DNA of 64,000 nucleotides, taken from Anaplasma phagocytophilum str. Webster (GTDB lineage: Bacteria; Pseudomonadota; Alphaproteobacteria; Rickettsiales; Anaplasmataceae). Shown here in pieces: positions 20,154 to 28,983 of the stretch. Where the stretch lies: the NCBI RefSeq assembly GCF_000964685.1, contig NZ_LANS01000001.1, positions 310,001 to 374,000 of the forward strand. Direction: 5' to 3'. The notes beneath the pieces are model-generated. The model searched no databases. It was not told the origin of the DNA and saw only the letters and a program-made list of their open reading frames with translations. The number at the start of each line of letters is the position of its first letter. Positions within the stretch are counted from its first letter, which is position 1. A program made the position numbers and the translations under genes.

Positions 20154-21122
20154 TTATTTAGCACGCCCTACTTTCTTTGAAGCACTCTCTTGTTGTGCAG
20201 ACAATCTTTGGGTATGTCTGCTTGCTGTATTACCAGTAGCATATAACTCATTACTTAGGCTTTCAGCACCTTTCTTTGTCACACTTACCAGCTTAACAGC
20301 ATTAGACTCTAATCCGTGCAATGGAGAGTATTTCAAATGCGTTGCAGAGAGCTCTTTAGTGGTATGCAGAACACCGGTTCCAACTGAGGATGGGAATAGT
20401 GTTTTTTGCACTGCTTCTGTAACATGCTCAGGGACTTTAGCAATACCTCTACCTGCGGATCTGGATGCCTTAGTTACACCATCTTTAGTTGCCCTTGCAG
20501 CTTTCCCAATACCATCACCTACAGATGTTGCTGCTTTTGATGCACGTGCTGGAACTTTAGCAATACCTTTCCCTGCGGATCTGGATGCCTTAGTTACACC
20601 ATCTTTAGTTGCCCTTGCAGCTCTCCCAATACCATCACCTACAGATGTTGCTGCTTTTGATACAGGTTCTACCACTTTAGCATTAATACCTTGAGATACG
20701 GATCTCGCTGCTCGAGTTACACCATCCTTAGTTGTCCTTGCAGCTTTCCCAATACCATCACCTACAGATGTTGCTGCTTTTGATACAGGTTCTACCACTT
20801 TAGCATTAATACCTTGAGATACGGATCTCGCTGCTCGAGTTACACCATCCTTAGTTGTCCTTGCAGCTTTCCCAATACCATCACCTACAGATGTTGCTGC
20901 TTTTGATGCACGTTCAGGTACCTTAGCAACACCTTGGGCCGCTGATTGCGCCATTTTGGCAATCCTTGCCCTAACCGAAGTCGTACGTTCCGAAAATGAG
21001 ATCGGTTTTTCCTTAAACTCACGATCTACCTCATGTCCGATGTTAAAACGCCCGACTACTTCTTCTTGTACCTTCGGAGTTTTCTTCCCGGAAGTTATAG
21101 TACATGTTCCTCTTCTAGCCAT
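20154..21122 (-). CDS. Tandem-repeat basic protein, candidate secreted effector
   Basis: The 322-residue product is basic and rich in Ala, Gly, Ser and Lys. It has an N-terminal segment (MARRGTCTITSGKKTPKVQE), about four repeats of 40-41 residues (about 70-232), and a unique C-terminus. Each repeat contains SKAATSVGDGIGKAAR followed by TKDGVTRAARS or TKDGVTKASRS. There is no signal peptide or membrane segment. Repeat-containing basic proteins without signal peptides are common among Anaplasma type IV substrates. It brings to mind the HGE-14 antigen/effector family, but I cannot confirm that from memory. An open frame on the other strand (20077-20694) is its antisense shadow. Confidence 0.8.
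   Translation of the reverse strand: MARRGTCTITSGKKTPKVQEEVVGRFNIGHEVDREFKEKPISFSERTTSVRARIAKMAQSAAQGVAKVPERASKAATSVGDGIGKAARTTKDGVTRAARSVSQGINAKVVEPVSKAATSVGDGIGKAARTTKDGVTRAARSVSQGINAKVVEPVSKAATSVGDGIGRAARATKDGVTKASRSAGKGIAKVPARASKAATSVGDGIGKAARATKDGVTKASRSAGRGIAKVPEHVTEAVQKTLFPSSVGTGVLHTTKELSATHLKYSPLHGLESNAVKLVSVTKKGAESLSNELYATGNTASRHTQRLSAQQESASKKVGRAK
20431..20916 (-). repeat. Four tandem coding repeats of 120-123 bp
   Basis: Units begin at about 20431, 20551, 20671 and 20794, with spacings of 120, 120 and 123 bases. The first two (C-terminal in the protein) are one subtype, with TKASRSAG and GIAKVP. The last two are another, with TRAARSVSQGINAKVVEPV. Within a subtype the copies are almost identical. 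Confidence 0.9.
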
Positions 21123-21327
21123 ATAATTAATAATGTTAAAATATTAATATGATGACTAAAGTGTTAATTTACAGTTAAAATCTAACTCTATGTATTATGA
21201 TATAACCTACTATTTCAGAAAAACATCTGTTATAAAACAAGAGTATTTTTCACAAAACAGGAAAAGACGGAATTCGCGGACACAGCCCAAAAAGAAAACA
21301 ACTAGAGCACGAAAAAAATAACTGGAG

Positions 21328-21400
21328 TGGGCAGTAACAGACTCGAACTGCTGACTTCCTCGGTGTAAACGAGGCGCTCTACCAACTGAGCTAACCGCCC
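21328..21400 (-). tRNA. tRNA-Val (anticodon UAC)
   Basis: The reverse complement folds as a cloverleaf. The acceptor stem is GGGCGGT with ACTGCCC and discriminator A. The D arm is TTAGCTCAGTTGGTAGAGC. The anticodon stem is CCTCG/CGAGG around loop TTTACAC, giving anticodon UAC (Val). The T arm contains GTTCGAGTC. CCA is not encoded. Length is 73 nt. It lies just downstream of the convergently placed folD start region. Confidence 0.96.
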
Positions 21401-21432
21401 TTTTCAGTACATACTCTAAACCATAAATTAGC

Positions 21433-22347
21433 TTACTGCAATACTGAACTTTTGATGTTTTTATATTGTTTTATGCCTTTCTGCCTACATGCTCCAAGCA
21501 CGGTATTGACCAATAAAAATGCAATGGTCATCGGCCCTACTCCTCCTGGCACTGGAGTAATAGCTGCCACTTTATCTCGCACACTTTCAAAATCCACATC
21601 ACCAACGAATCTATTCTTGCTCTCACTTGTGATCAAATTTATACCGACATCTATCACTACAGCTCCTGGACTCACCCATTCAGACTTCACCATCCGCGCT
21701 TTACCCACTGCAGCAATTATTATCTCAGCATCACGACAATGCTCCTCTATATTAGCAGTTGCAGAGTGTAAAATAGAAACTGTACAATTTTCATACATCA
21801 ACAACAACGCTACGGGCTTTCCTACGATATTTGATCTCCCGATAACCACAGCCCTCTTCGATGATAACACAGGCATCACTTTCTTGATCAGATATATACA
21901 TCCCTGCGGAGTACATGGCACCATGCAATCCATCTCTCCTGTAAGCAACTTGCCGGCATTTGCATTGTGAAATCCATCAACATCCTTTTCCGGATCAATG
22001 GCATTAATTATCAAGATTTTGTCAATATGCTTAGGCAGTGGTAGCTGTACCAAAATACCGTGCACATTTTCGTCTTCATTCAGTTCCTGTATTATTCCCA
22101 ATAATTCTTCTTGAGTAGTCTCATATGGCAACGCAATGGTTTTGGAGTTTATACCAAGCTCTTCGGCCTTCCTTTGTTTATTACCCACGTACAACCTGCT
22201 GGCGGGATCATCTCCAACAATGATCACTACCAACGACGGAAATAAACCATGTTCCTCTTTCAAGCCCTCCATTACTACTTTCAGTCTTCCCAATAGATCC
22301 GCAGCAGCAGCCTTACCATCTATTATATTGTTTTCGTATATACCCAT
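21433..22347 (-). CDS. folD: Bifunctional methylenetetrahydrofolate dehydrogenase/cyclohydrolase
   Basis: The 304-residue FolD oxidises 5,10-methylene-THF to methenyl-THF and hydrolyses it to 10-formyl-THF, feeding purine and formyl-Met synthesis. It shows the catalytic YVGNK (Tyr53, Lys57), [14 protein letters not shown], the [12 protein letters not shown] substrate loop, the NADP-binding [17 protein letters not shown], and the C-terminal [17 protein letters not shown]. The length is slightly above the usual 280-300. ATG 22347 begins [19 protein letters not shown], a good family start. It works with GlyA (39.6 kb), which supplies methylene-THF. Confidence 0.96.
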   Translation of the reverse strand: MGIYENNIIDGKAAAADLLGRLKVVMEGLKEEHGLFPSLVVIIVGDDPASRLYVGNKQRKAEELGINSKTIALPYETTQEELLGIIQELNEDENVHGILVQLPLPKHIDKILIINAIDPEKDVDGFHNANAGKLLTGEMDCMVPCTPQGCIYLIKKVMPVLSSKRAVVIGRSNIVGKPVALLLMYENCTVSILHSATANIEEHCRDAEIIIAAVGKARMVKSEWVSPGAVVIDVGINLITSESKNRFVGDVDFESVRDKVAAITPVPGGVGPMTIAFLLVNTVLGACRQKGIKQYKNIKSSVLQ

Positions 22348-22717
22348 AACGCACCACTTTCTTCAAAAAACACTATATCCCTAACAAAGGTACCTACCAC
22401 AACATTCCAATAACGCCTGCATTCAACTCATACGTTACAAAGCAAACCGACAACCAGCACGCAACACATATTCAACATGATATATCAACTAAAGTATATC
22501 CAAATAACCAAAAACTAGCGGTAGATCCTATGCAACACGACCCTGATAATTTTAATCTTGTGTAACATGTGATACATCATCTGCCAATCTAATATCCTCT
22601 AACATGCATCATAAATTCTATTGATAACTTTAAGCCCCTAATAGCTCAACTACATACCGAATAACACTGTATTCGAACAGTACAACAATTCCGCATCAAA
22701 AAACACCTCAACTCCCT
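22348..22717. other. Intergenic region upstream of p44 cassette
   Basis: These 370 bases between folD and the p44 cassette hold no visible gene. The p44 homology begins abruptly at about 22718 without a signal peptide or ribosome site. Confidence 0.5.
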
Positions 22718-23752
22718 GATGTCAGGGCTCATGATGACGTTAGCGCTTTGGAGACTGGTGGTGCGGGATATTTCTATGTTGGTTTGGATTACAGTCCAGC
22801 GTTTAGCAAGATAAGAGATTTTAGTATAAGGGAGAGTAACGGAGAGACTAAGGCAGTATATCCATACTTAAAGGATGGAAAGAGTGTAAAGCTAGAGTCA
22901 CACAAGTTTGACTGGAACACTCCTGATCCTCGGATTGGGTTTAAGGACAACATGCTTGTAGCTATGGAAGGCAGTGTTGGTTATGGTATTGGTGGTGCCA
23001 GGGTTGAGCTTGAGATTGGTTACGAGCGCTTCAAGACCAAGGGTATTAGAGATAGTGGTAGTAAGGAAGATGAAGCTGATACAGTATATCTACTAGCTAA
23101 GGAGTTAGCTTATGATGTTGTTACTGGTCAGACTGATAACCTTGCCGCTGCTCTTGCCAAAACCTCCGGTAAGGATATTGTTCAGTTTGCTAAGGCGGTG
23201 GAGATTTCTCATTCCGAGATTGATAAGAAGGTTTGTAATGGGGGCCACTCTGCTATAAAGGCAGGGTCTAATACCGCTGGAAAGAAATATGCTGCTGAAC
23301 CCGTCGACGGTACTAACAAGGAAACAGCACAGTGTAGCGGATTAGGTGAAAGTGGAGAGGAAAAATCGCATAAGTTTCTGAGTAAGTTTGTAGACCTTAC
23401 TAAAATAGGGGAAGGTAAAAACTGGCCTACTGGCCGAGCGGCGCAAAATGACAGCAGTAGTGGGTCTGTTAAAATAGTAGAGGGGCCTACTAATAGCAAC
23501 GCCAAAGCCGTAGCCACAGACCTAACAAAGCTCACTGCTGAAGAAAAAACCATAGTAGCAGGGTTACTGGCTAAAACTATTGAAGGTGGGGAAGTTGTTG
23601 AGATTAGGGCGGTTTCTTCTACTTCTGTAATGGTCAATGCTTGTTATGATCTTCTTAGTGAAGGTTTAGGTGTTGTTCCTTATGCTTGTGTTGGTTTAGG
23701 GGGTAACTTCGTGGGTGTTGTTGATGGCTCACGTCGCACAATACGTTTTTGA
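22718..23752 (+). pseudogene. p44: msp2/p44 cassette, lacking both ends
   Basis: P44/Msp2 is the immunodominant porin-like surface protein of Anaplasma phagocytophilum. Homology starts at [20 protein letters not shown], so the signal peptide is missing. It runs through [19 protein letters not shown], the conserved block ending [19 protein letters not shown], a hypervariable region bounded by KVC, CSG and KNWPT, and then [16 protein letters not shown]. At base 23727 the p44 sequence stops inside GVVDG. The frame continues eight codons into an unrelated spacer before a stop. The usual C-terminal beta-strands (ITPKLAYRLKAG to VRFAF) are absent. It has no promoter of its own, so it probably serves as a donor for gene conversion into the p44 expression site. 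Confidence 0.92.
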
Positions 23753-23975
23753 TCCTAAATACCCGAGGCAAGTGACTAGACAAAATTAGTGCCGTATCAC
23801 TCACGAAACAAACTACGATCAGCGATTCTCCATACTTAGCAGGTCCGTACAGTGGCTTTACACTCTTACCCAGCATGAAATTACATGCCATCTAGGAATC
23901 TTCACTGCGGACTTTATAAAGGCTATCTACACTTCGAGAGCAACCTAATATGGAGACAATCAGTATGGTATTTAG
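23728..23975 (+). repeat. Recurrent 248-bp p44-associated spacer, copy A
   Basis: This noncoding stretch begins CTCACGTCGCACAATACG and ends just before GCGTATCAC. It is almost base-for-base the same as 48347-48594, including the position where p44 breaks off. Related, more diverged copies lie at 48838-48961 (partial) and 60133-60355. No protein family is visible in it. Confidence 0.9.
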
Positions 23976-24077
23976 CGTATCACAAGTTCTAGCTACCTTG
24001 AGGTTTCCGTAGATGTTACAAGGGTATACCCATAAAACTCTGGAACATATTATTACAATACAATCTTGGTTTGGAAA

Positions 24078-24240
24078 CACCGGTAAGCATGCAAATTACC
24101 CATGAATCGCTAGGGATGCCAAGGTCTTACCTAATAATTCTTGTTATTTAAGAGATACTATGAAACTAGGGAAAAAAGCTCAGGTGTTGTTCCTCATGCG
24201 TGCGTGGGTCTTGAAGGGAACTCCGTGGGGGTTGTAGATA
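24078..24240 (+). pseudogene. p44 3'-region fragment with diverged p44-linked leader
   Basis: From about 24165 the translation SSGVVPHACVGLEGNSVGVV matches [19 protein letters not shown] of p44, then leaves the family at GATATC. The preceding bases (24078-24155, including CACCGGTAAGCATGC and ACCCATGAATC) resemble leader segments before other p44 cassettes at 49096-49149 and 59213-59300. It is too short and broken to be functional. Confidence 0.75.
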
Positions 24241-24983
24241 TCACCATTCCTACACTGGATCCCTGCGGATTTCCTGGTTCTTGGGTTCCATATTCATACA
24301 AATATAACCCCCTCCATGTTTCCAGAAGAAGATGAGATACACCAAAGACTCTAAAGAATACTAGAACCCCCAGAGCCTCTATATACGCATTTTATGATAC
24401 TAAAAGCAAAACACAGAGACCAATAATATAGAGTTCTACATATCAGTTAATGTGCAACCAGCATTCTATTCTACAGATTGCTTAATCTTCTATAGGGAAC
24501 CTACTCTCTAATAATTCCCTCAGCCCAACTTGCCTGCAAGTTTTCATCTGTTCTGCCCTCAGGATATTGCTAATTCTGTCTGCTGTTTCCTCTATATCTT
24601 CGTTTACTATTACGTAGTCGTAAGCTTCGCAGTGACTGATCTCAAACGCTGCTCCTTTTAGCCTTGCTTCCACAACCTCTGAATCATCAGCTCTTCTACC
24701 ACATAATCTCCTACGCAGTTCTTCCATAGAAGGGGGCATTATGAATATGCTCACTACGTGCTCTCTCATCATCTCCATGAACTTGAAAGCTCCTTGCCAG
24801 TCAATTACTAGTAACGTGCTGACTCCCTTATCTACATTGTCTTCTAGATTCTTGCGGGGAACACCGTAGAAATTACCAAATACTTCTGCATGTTCTATTA
24901 TCTCCCCGTTGCTGCATAGTCTTAAAAATTCTTCCCGATCTACAAAATAGTAGTCTTTCCCTTCTTTCTCTCCTTTCCTTGCT
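24238..24983 (-). repeat. Inverted-repeat arm 1 (gmk region, about 745 bp)
   Basis: This segment, from the palindrome GATATC beside the p44 fragment to codon 44-45 of gmk, recurs in opposite orientation at 46149-46896 with no difference seen by eye. The arms enclose about 21 kb. Confidence 0.9.
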
Positions 24984-25114
24984 GCGCGAGTCGTGACGGA
25001 AACGGATTTTACTATATTGTTTTTCTGCTTCTCTAATAATTTGTTGGCAACTGTTGTTTTTCCGCACCCAGACGGTGACGATAATACCAGTATTACACCT
25101 ACGCTTTTCAACAA
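24482..25114 (-). CDS. gmk: Guanylate kinase
   Basis: The 210-residue enzyme phosphorylates GMP to GDP with ATP. It has the P-loop SSPSGCGKTTVANKLL (about 12-27), the GMP-binding segment SVSVTTRAARKGEKEGKDYY (about 38-57) and FVDREEFLRL, then EHAEVFGNFYGVPR. The lid region is MEELRRRLCGRR, and YDYVIVNED is near the C-terminus. Length is normal and no key residue is lost, so this is the working copy. Its last 80% plus the downstream region is duplicated, inverted, at 46.1-46.9 kb without the P-loop. ATG 25114 is the natural start. Confidence 0.96.
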   Translation of the reverse strand: MLKSVGVILVLSSPSGCGKTTVANKLLEKQKNNIVKSVSVTTRAARKGEKEGKDYYFVDREEFLRLCSNGEIIEHAEVFGNFYGVPRKNLEDNVDKGVSTLLVIDWQGAFKFMEMMREHVVSIFIMPPSMEELRRRLCGRRADDSEVVEARLKGAAFEISHCEAYDYVIVNEDIEETADRISNILRAEQMKTCRQVGLRELLESRFPIED

Positions 25115-25540
25115 GAAGACCCCCTTAACAATAACATACTAGATTTTAAACAATAAAATAGGTCTTTCTCAGCGTACTGTTCCCATCCTCTTTTTATTGC
25201 TTATGGTATATCGACTCGCTGTCTTTATACTCCTGCACTACATAGCAGCGCCTGCCATAGCACCTATAATGCTATATACCATATAATACACTCGGCATGC
25301 GTTGCTACATACCTCAATATTATACTAAGTTCTATATCAAATACACCCACAACTCTTTGCGACATAGTTGGCACATTGTAAAATACTTTACTAGCTATTG
25401 CGTCACAATATCAAGATAAACTACAATGAATTCGCGCTGCTATCCGGGCGATATGCACTATGCATGGGTAAGAATCTTGGTATTGTCCTTTATGTGTAAC
25501 TATGTTACCATTCCATAATGCATATAGCTTGTGAATAGGA
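25115..25540. other. Intergenic region between divergent gmk and ccmC
   Basis: The 426 A+T-rich bases between two divergent genes must hold both promoters. No gene, tRNA or clear repeat is seen. Confidence 0.5.
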
Positions 25541-26248
25541 ATGCATAGTCTTGCACGCTTCTTGCGGTCATCACTGCGGTATGTTGTATGCTTTTTCGTG
25601 CTTGTTTTATCAGTCGGTCTGTATTGTTCTATATTTGCATCACCAGCTGACTACCGTCAGGGTGAGGTAGTGCGAATTATGTATTTACATGTGCCATCCG
25701 CTTGGATATCCCTCGGGTCATATACAGCTATCGCTCTGCTGAGTTTAGGAACTTTGCTGAAGAAAGGAGATATTTTCCCCATGATAGCTCGTGCTATAGC
25801 TCCTGTAGGCGCGTGTTTTACTGCAGTATGTCTTGTTGCTGGATGTATTTGGGGAAAATACACCTGGGGCACTTGGTGGGTCTGGGATGCACGTCTAACA
25901 TCTGTGCTGCTGTTGTTTTTCCTCTTCTTGGGGTATGCATCCCTGTGGAATGTATTTGAAGACCAGAACAGAGCTGCAAAAACCACGTCACTGTTTGCTC
26001 TCTTTAGTGCTGTAAACGTGCCAATAGTAAAGTTTTCTGTTGATATCTGGGCAACATTGCATCAAACCTCTAGTATCTTGAGGAAGGGCGGCATTGCCAT
26101 AGATTCTTCTATGCTGATCCCTCTTCTGACTATGTTTGTAGCTCTATCGCTGCTGTTTGTCATTCTGACGTCGCTGCGCTTTTATACGCTGTTGAATAAT
26201 AGGCAGACGTCAAGTAGTCTATACCCTTTTTACCATGAAACAACATGA
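25541..26248 (+). CDS. ccmC: Heme exporter protein CcmC
   Basis: The 235-residue inner-membrane protein has six predicted helices and the tryptophan-rich heme-handling motif WGTWWVWDARLTSVLLL (about 108-124), diagnostic of the CcmC/CcmF/NrfE family. The histidine-bearing loops MYLHVPSAWIS and IWATLHQTSS are as in CcmC. It loads heme onto the chaperone CcmE during cytochrome c maturation. It overlaps ruvA by 4 bases (ATGA), so it is co-translated with recombination genes, an order seen in relatives where ccm genes are scattered. ccmG (50.5 kb) and ccmA (63.5 kb) lie elsewhere in this window. Confidence 0.95.
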   Translation: MHSLARFLRSSLRYVVCFFVLVLSVGLYCSIFASPADYRQGEVVRIMYLHVPSAWISLGSYTAIALLSLGTLLKKGDIFPMIARAIAPVGACFTAVCLVAGCIWGKYTWGTWWVWDARLTSVLLLFFLFLGYASLWNVFEDQNRAAKTTSLFALFSAVNVPIVKFSVDIWATLHQTSSILRKGGIAIDSSMLIPLLTMFVALSLLFVILTSLRFYTLLNNRQTSSSLYPFYHETT

Positions 26249-26820
26249 TCGGAACTCTCTCAGGTATTATAGAAGAAGTACAGGATACTAGCATCATACT
26301 CGCGGTGGGTGGCGTCGGCTACATAGTACATGTCTCCTATAGAACGCTAATCAATTGTAAGCGTGGCGACTCCATAAAACTGTATATAGAAACATATGTG
26401 AATAGAGACAATGTGCCTCAGCTTTATGGATTTACTGATACTGAAGAGCAAAATTGCTTGAAGATGCTAATAAAGGTCAGCGGAATAAACTACAGAACCG
26501 CTTTGGCTATACTGGATAGGTTAACGCCCGATCAGCTATTCTCGGCCATTGTGAATGAAGATAAAGCTGCGCTGAAAGTAGGAGGCGTAGGCGCTAAGTT
26601 AATTAATAGGATTTTCACGGAATTGACTCCTCTGGTACAGAAATTAGAGTTCAATATAATGGACAAAAGAGGACCATCTGTAGAAGATAGCGATGCATTG
26701 TCTGCTCTACTCAGTTTGGGATACGAAAAAACTCGGGTACTCAACGCTTTAGAGAAGGTAGGAGTCTCCCACAACCTGTCTGACACAGTTCGTTTTGCCC
26801 TGAAAGAGTTATCGAAGTGA
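26245..26820 (+). CDS. ruvA: Holliday junction DNA helicase subunit RuvA
   Basis: The 191-residue protein starts [20 protein letters not shown], the N-terminal OB-fold of RuvA. The tandem helix-hairpin-helix domain (about 70-140) includes [20 protein letters not shown] and [18 protein letters not shown] flexible linker leads to the C-terminal RuvB-binding domain ([20 protein letters not shown]). RuvA binds four-way junctions and targets RuvB for branch migration. The start overlaps ccmC, and the end overlaps ruvB, by 4 bases each. Recombination by RuvABC is relevant to p44 gene conversion in this organism. Confidence 0.96.
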   Translation: MIGTLSGIIEEVQDTSIILAVGGVGYIVHVSYRTLINCKRGDSIKLYIETYVNRDNVPQLYGFTDTEEQNCLKMLIKVSGINYRTALAILDRLTPDQLFSAIVNEDKAALKVGGVGAKLINRIFTELTPLVQKLEFNIMDKRGPSVEDSDALSALLSLGYEKTRVLNALEKVGVSHNLSDTVRFALKELSK

Positions 26821-27806
26821 ATGAGCTTTTACATCAACACAAAGCAATACCTGAAGATGAACGTAATTTTGCATTACGTCCGAGCTTGATCGAGGAATTT
26901 GTCGGGCAGAGTGAGATAATAGAGAATCTCAAGGTATTCATCAAGTCAGCCTATGAAAGAAGAGCAACACTGGACCATGTGCTGTTATATGGGCCCCCAG
27001 GGCTGGGCAAAACTACACTAGCGCATATAATCGCCAAGGAACTTAAAGTGAGCTTGAGGTCAACTTCCGGACCTCTTTTGAGTAAAGCTGGAGATCTTGC
27101 CGCTATACTCACGAACCTACAGCCCATGGATGTGCTATTTATAGACGAGATACATAGACTACACAGAAACATCGAAGAAATCTTATACTCCGCCATGGAA
27201 GACTGCTGTCTTGATATTGTTGTCGGTGAAGGCTGCGGTGCAAGAACGCTGCGCATTGATCTCCCCGCTTTTACTTTAGTAGGCGCAACGACAAGATTTG
27301 GCTTAATATCCAACCCTCTTAGAGATAGGTTCGGTATTCCGTTGCATCTAGAATTCTACTCTGTAGAAGAGTTAATGCTGGTGATAAAGCGAGCCGCACA
27401 TGTGATTTGTACCGACATTGATGATAGCGGCGCTTATGAGATTGCCTCACGTTCTAGAGGTACTCCGAGAATTGCACTTCGATTATTTAGGAGAGTGCGT
27501 GATTTCATGGTTGTGGAAAGACAGAGTATAATAGACAATCATTTTGCTGATTCTGCACTTTTCAACCTTGGTGTAGATAAATCTGGTCTCGATAAGATGG
27601 ATATCAAGTATCTCAGCTTCATCTATGAGGCAAAAAACGCAGTCGGAATAGAGACTATTGCTGCTGCCCTTTCAGAAGATGTAGGTAATATTGAAGAGAC
27701 CATTGAACCGTATCTACTGAAAATAGGGTTCATACAACGCACACCTCGTGGAAGAATTCTTACCACAAAGGCCATTGAGCACTTAATGAACTATAAATAT
27801 ATCTAG
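26817..27806 (+). CDS. ruvB: Holliday junction branch migration ATPase RuvB
   Basis: The 329-residue AAA+ motor has [20 protein letters not shown] at the start, Walker [10 protein letters not shown] (59-67), Walker [11 protein letters not shown] (about 104-113), sensor 1 in [19 protein letters not shown] with the arginine finger, and the winged-helix C-terminus [14 protein letters not shown]. All are standard. Start is GTG 26817, overlapping the ruvA stop (GTGA), which implies translational coupling. It forms hexamers that pump DNA through the RuvA-bound junction. Confidence 0.97.
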   Translation: MNELLHQHKAIPEDERNFALRPSLIEEFVGQSEIIENLKVFIKSAYERRATLDHVLLYGPPGLGKTTLAHIIAKELKVSLRSTSGPLLSKAGDLAAILTNLQPMDVLFIDEIHRLHRNIEEILYSAMEDCCLDIVVGEGCGARTLRIDLPAFTLVGATTRFGLISNPLRDRFGIPLHLEFYSVEELMLVIKRAAHVICTDIDDSGAYEIASRSRGTPRIALRLFRRVRDFMVVERQSIIDNHFADSALFNLGVDKSGLDKMDIKYLSFIYEAKNAVGIETIAAALSEDVGNIEETIEPYLLKIGFIQRTPRGRILTTKAIEHLMNYKYI

Positions 27807-27933
27807 GTTGTTTTTGCATGATGATCCGCAGCAAACTGCTGCTTCTCATTTTCACCAAAATATGGATGTACCTTCTTCAATATCATAGTTCAACGCATCA
27901 TCTGGGCGGTTGTCATGATTTTTATCTTATCTT

Positions 27934-28785
27934 GTGAACTTCCAGAGCATAGTAAGAAATTTGGAGAGATACTGGGAGGACTATGGGTGCTCGATAGTAC
28001 ATCCTTATACCACAGAACTCGGGGCAGGAACTCTACACCCCGCAACTTCTCTTGAGGTTCTTTCTGGAAAGAACACCATGGTAGCGTATGTACAGCCTGT
28101 TATCCGTCCATGCGATGGACGGTATGGGGATAACCCCAATAGATTGTACCAGCATCATCAGTATCAAGTTATAATACAGCCTTCTAGGACTACCTTGCGG
28201 GATGATTATCTTCGGAGCCTGGAAAAAATAGGAATATCTACTACTGACTTTGATATACGGTTCATTGAAGATGACTGGGAAAACCCTAGCATAGGTGCAT
28301 ATGGTTATGGGTGGGAAGTTTCTTGTAATGGTATGGAAATTACTCAATTCACTTATATGCAGCAAGTCGGGGGAATAGAGTGCTCTGTCATTCCTGGAGA
28401 AATAGCTTATGGCCTTGAAAGAATTGCCATGGTACTCCAAGGGGTAGATAACGTATACGATATTGTCTGGAATAGTGCTGGCGTTAAATACGGGGAAATA
28501 TTTAAAGATAGAGAGAGGGAATTTTCAGCTCTTTCTTTCGAACATTATGATACAGATTTCTTGGTCCATAGCTTTGAGAAAAATGAAGAAATGTGCCTCG
28601 TGATGGTACAAAATGATCTACCCATTGCTGGGTATGACTTATGTCTTAAAGCTAGTCATATTCTAAACTTGCTTGAGGCTAGGGGGGTTATTGGCGTCAA
28701 TGAACGGGCCTCTTACATACTCAGAGTTAGGAAAATGACTAATATGTGCTGCCAATCTTATGTAAAGCTATACAAAGTAGCGTGA
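27934..28785 (+). CDS. glyQ: Glycyl-tRNA synthetase alpha subunit
   Basis: The 283-residue catalytic subunit of the alpha2beta2 glycyl-tRNA synthetase is recognised from NLERYWEDYGCSIVHPY, GAGTLHPATSLEVL, YVQPVIRPCDGRYGDNPNRL, YQVIIQPS and GWEVSCNGMEITQFTYMQQ, all conserved in GlyQ. Start is GTG 27934, beginning MNFQSIVRNLERYW. The beta-subunit gene should follow directly, and its start does (28787), but only 64 codons remain. An intact glyS must therefore lie elsewhere for this enzyme to work. Confidence 0.96.
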   Translation: MNFQSIVRNLERYWEDYGCSIVHPYTTELGAGTLHPATSLEVLSGKNTMVAYVQPVIRPCDGRYGDNPNRLYQHHQYQVIIQPSRTTLRDDYLRSLEKIGISTTDFDIRFIEDDWENPSIGAYGYGWEVSCNGMEITQFTYMQQVGGIECSVIPGEIAYGLERIAMVLQGVDNVYDIVWNSAGVKYGEIFKDREREFSALSFEHYDTDFLVHSFEKNEEMCLVMVQNDLPIAGYDLCLKASHILNLLEARGVIGVNERASYILRVRKMTNMCCQSYVKLYKVA

Positions 28786-28786
28786 T

Positions 28787-28981
28787 ATGTCTCTTGATTT
28801 AGTTTTTGAAATATTATGCGAACAGATGCCATCTAAAATGATGGATATTGCATTGGGGTATCTGAAAAATACCATCTGTTCTGGGTTTAGTAAGTTTGCT
28901 ATAGAGAGTCGTAACTCTAGAACTTTAGTCTCGGCAAATCGAATTTGCTTTGATTGGACCTCGCAACGCAACATTGCATGA
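28787..28981 (+). pseudogene. Truncated glyS (N-terminal stump of GlyRS beta subunit)
   Basis: One base after the glyQ stop, an ATG opens a 64-codon frame beginning MSLDLVFEILCEQMPSKMMD, which matches the start of the beta subunit (typically LxxEIGTEELPxK). It continues to SANRICFDWTSQRN, in the region corresponding to the family's RRL segment, then stops. A full GlyS is about 700 residues, so over 90% is absent. The MFS gene's 3' end comes immediately after, on the other strand. I infer a rearrangement breakpoint near 28975. Confidence 0.75.
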
Positions 28982-28983
28982 GA

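Noticed and set aside
20077-20694. 205-codon plus-strand open frame with repeats
   Set aside because: It is antisense to the 322-residue repeat protein; its apparent repeats are the mirror of the coding repeats.
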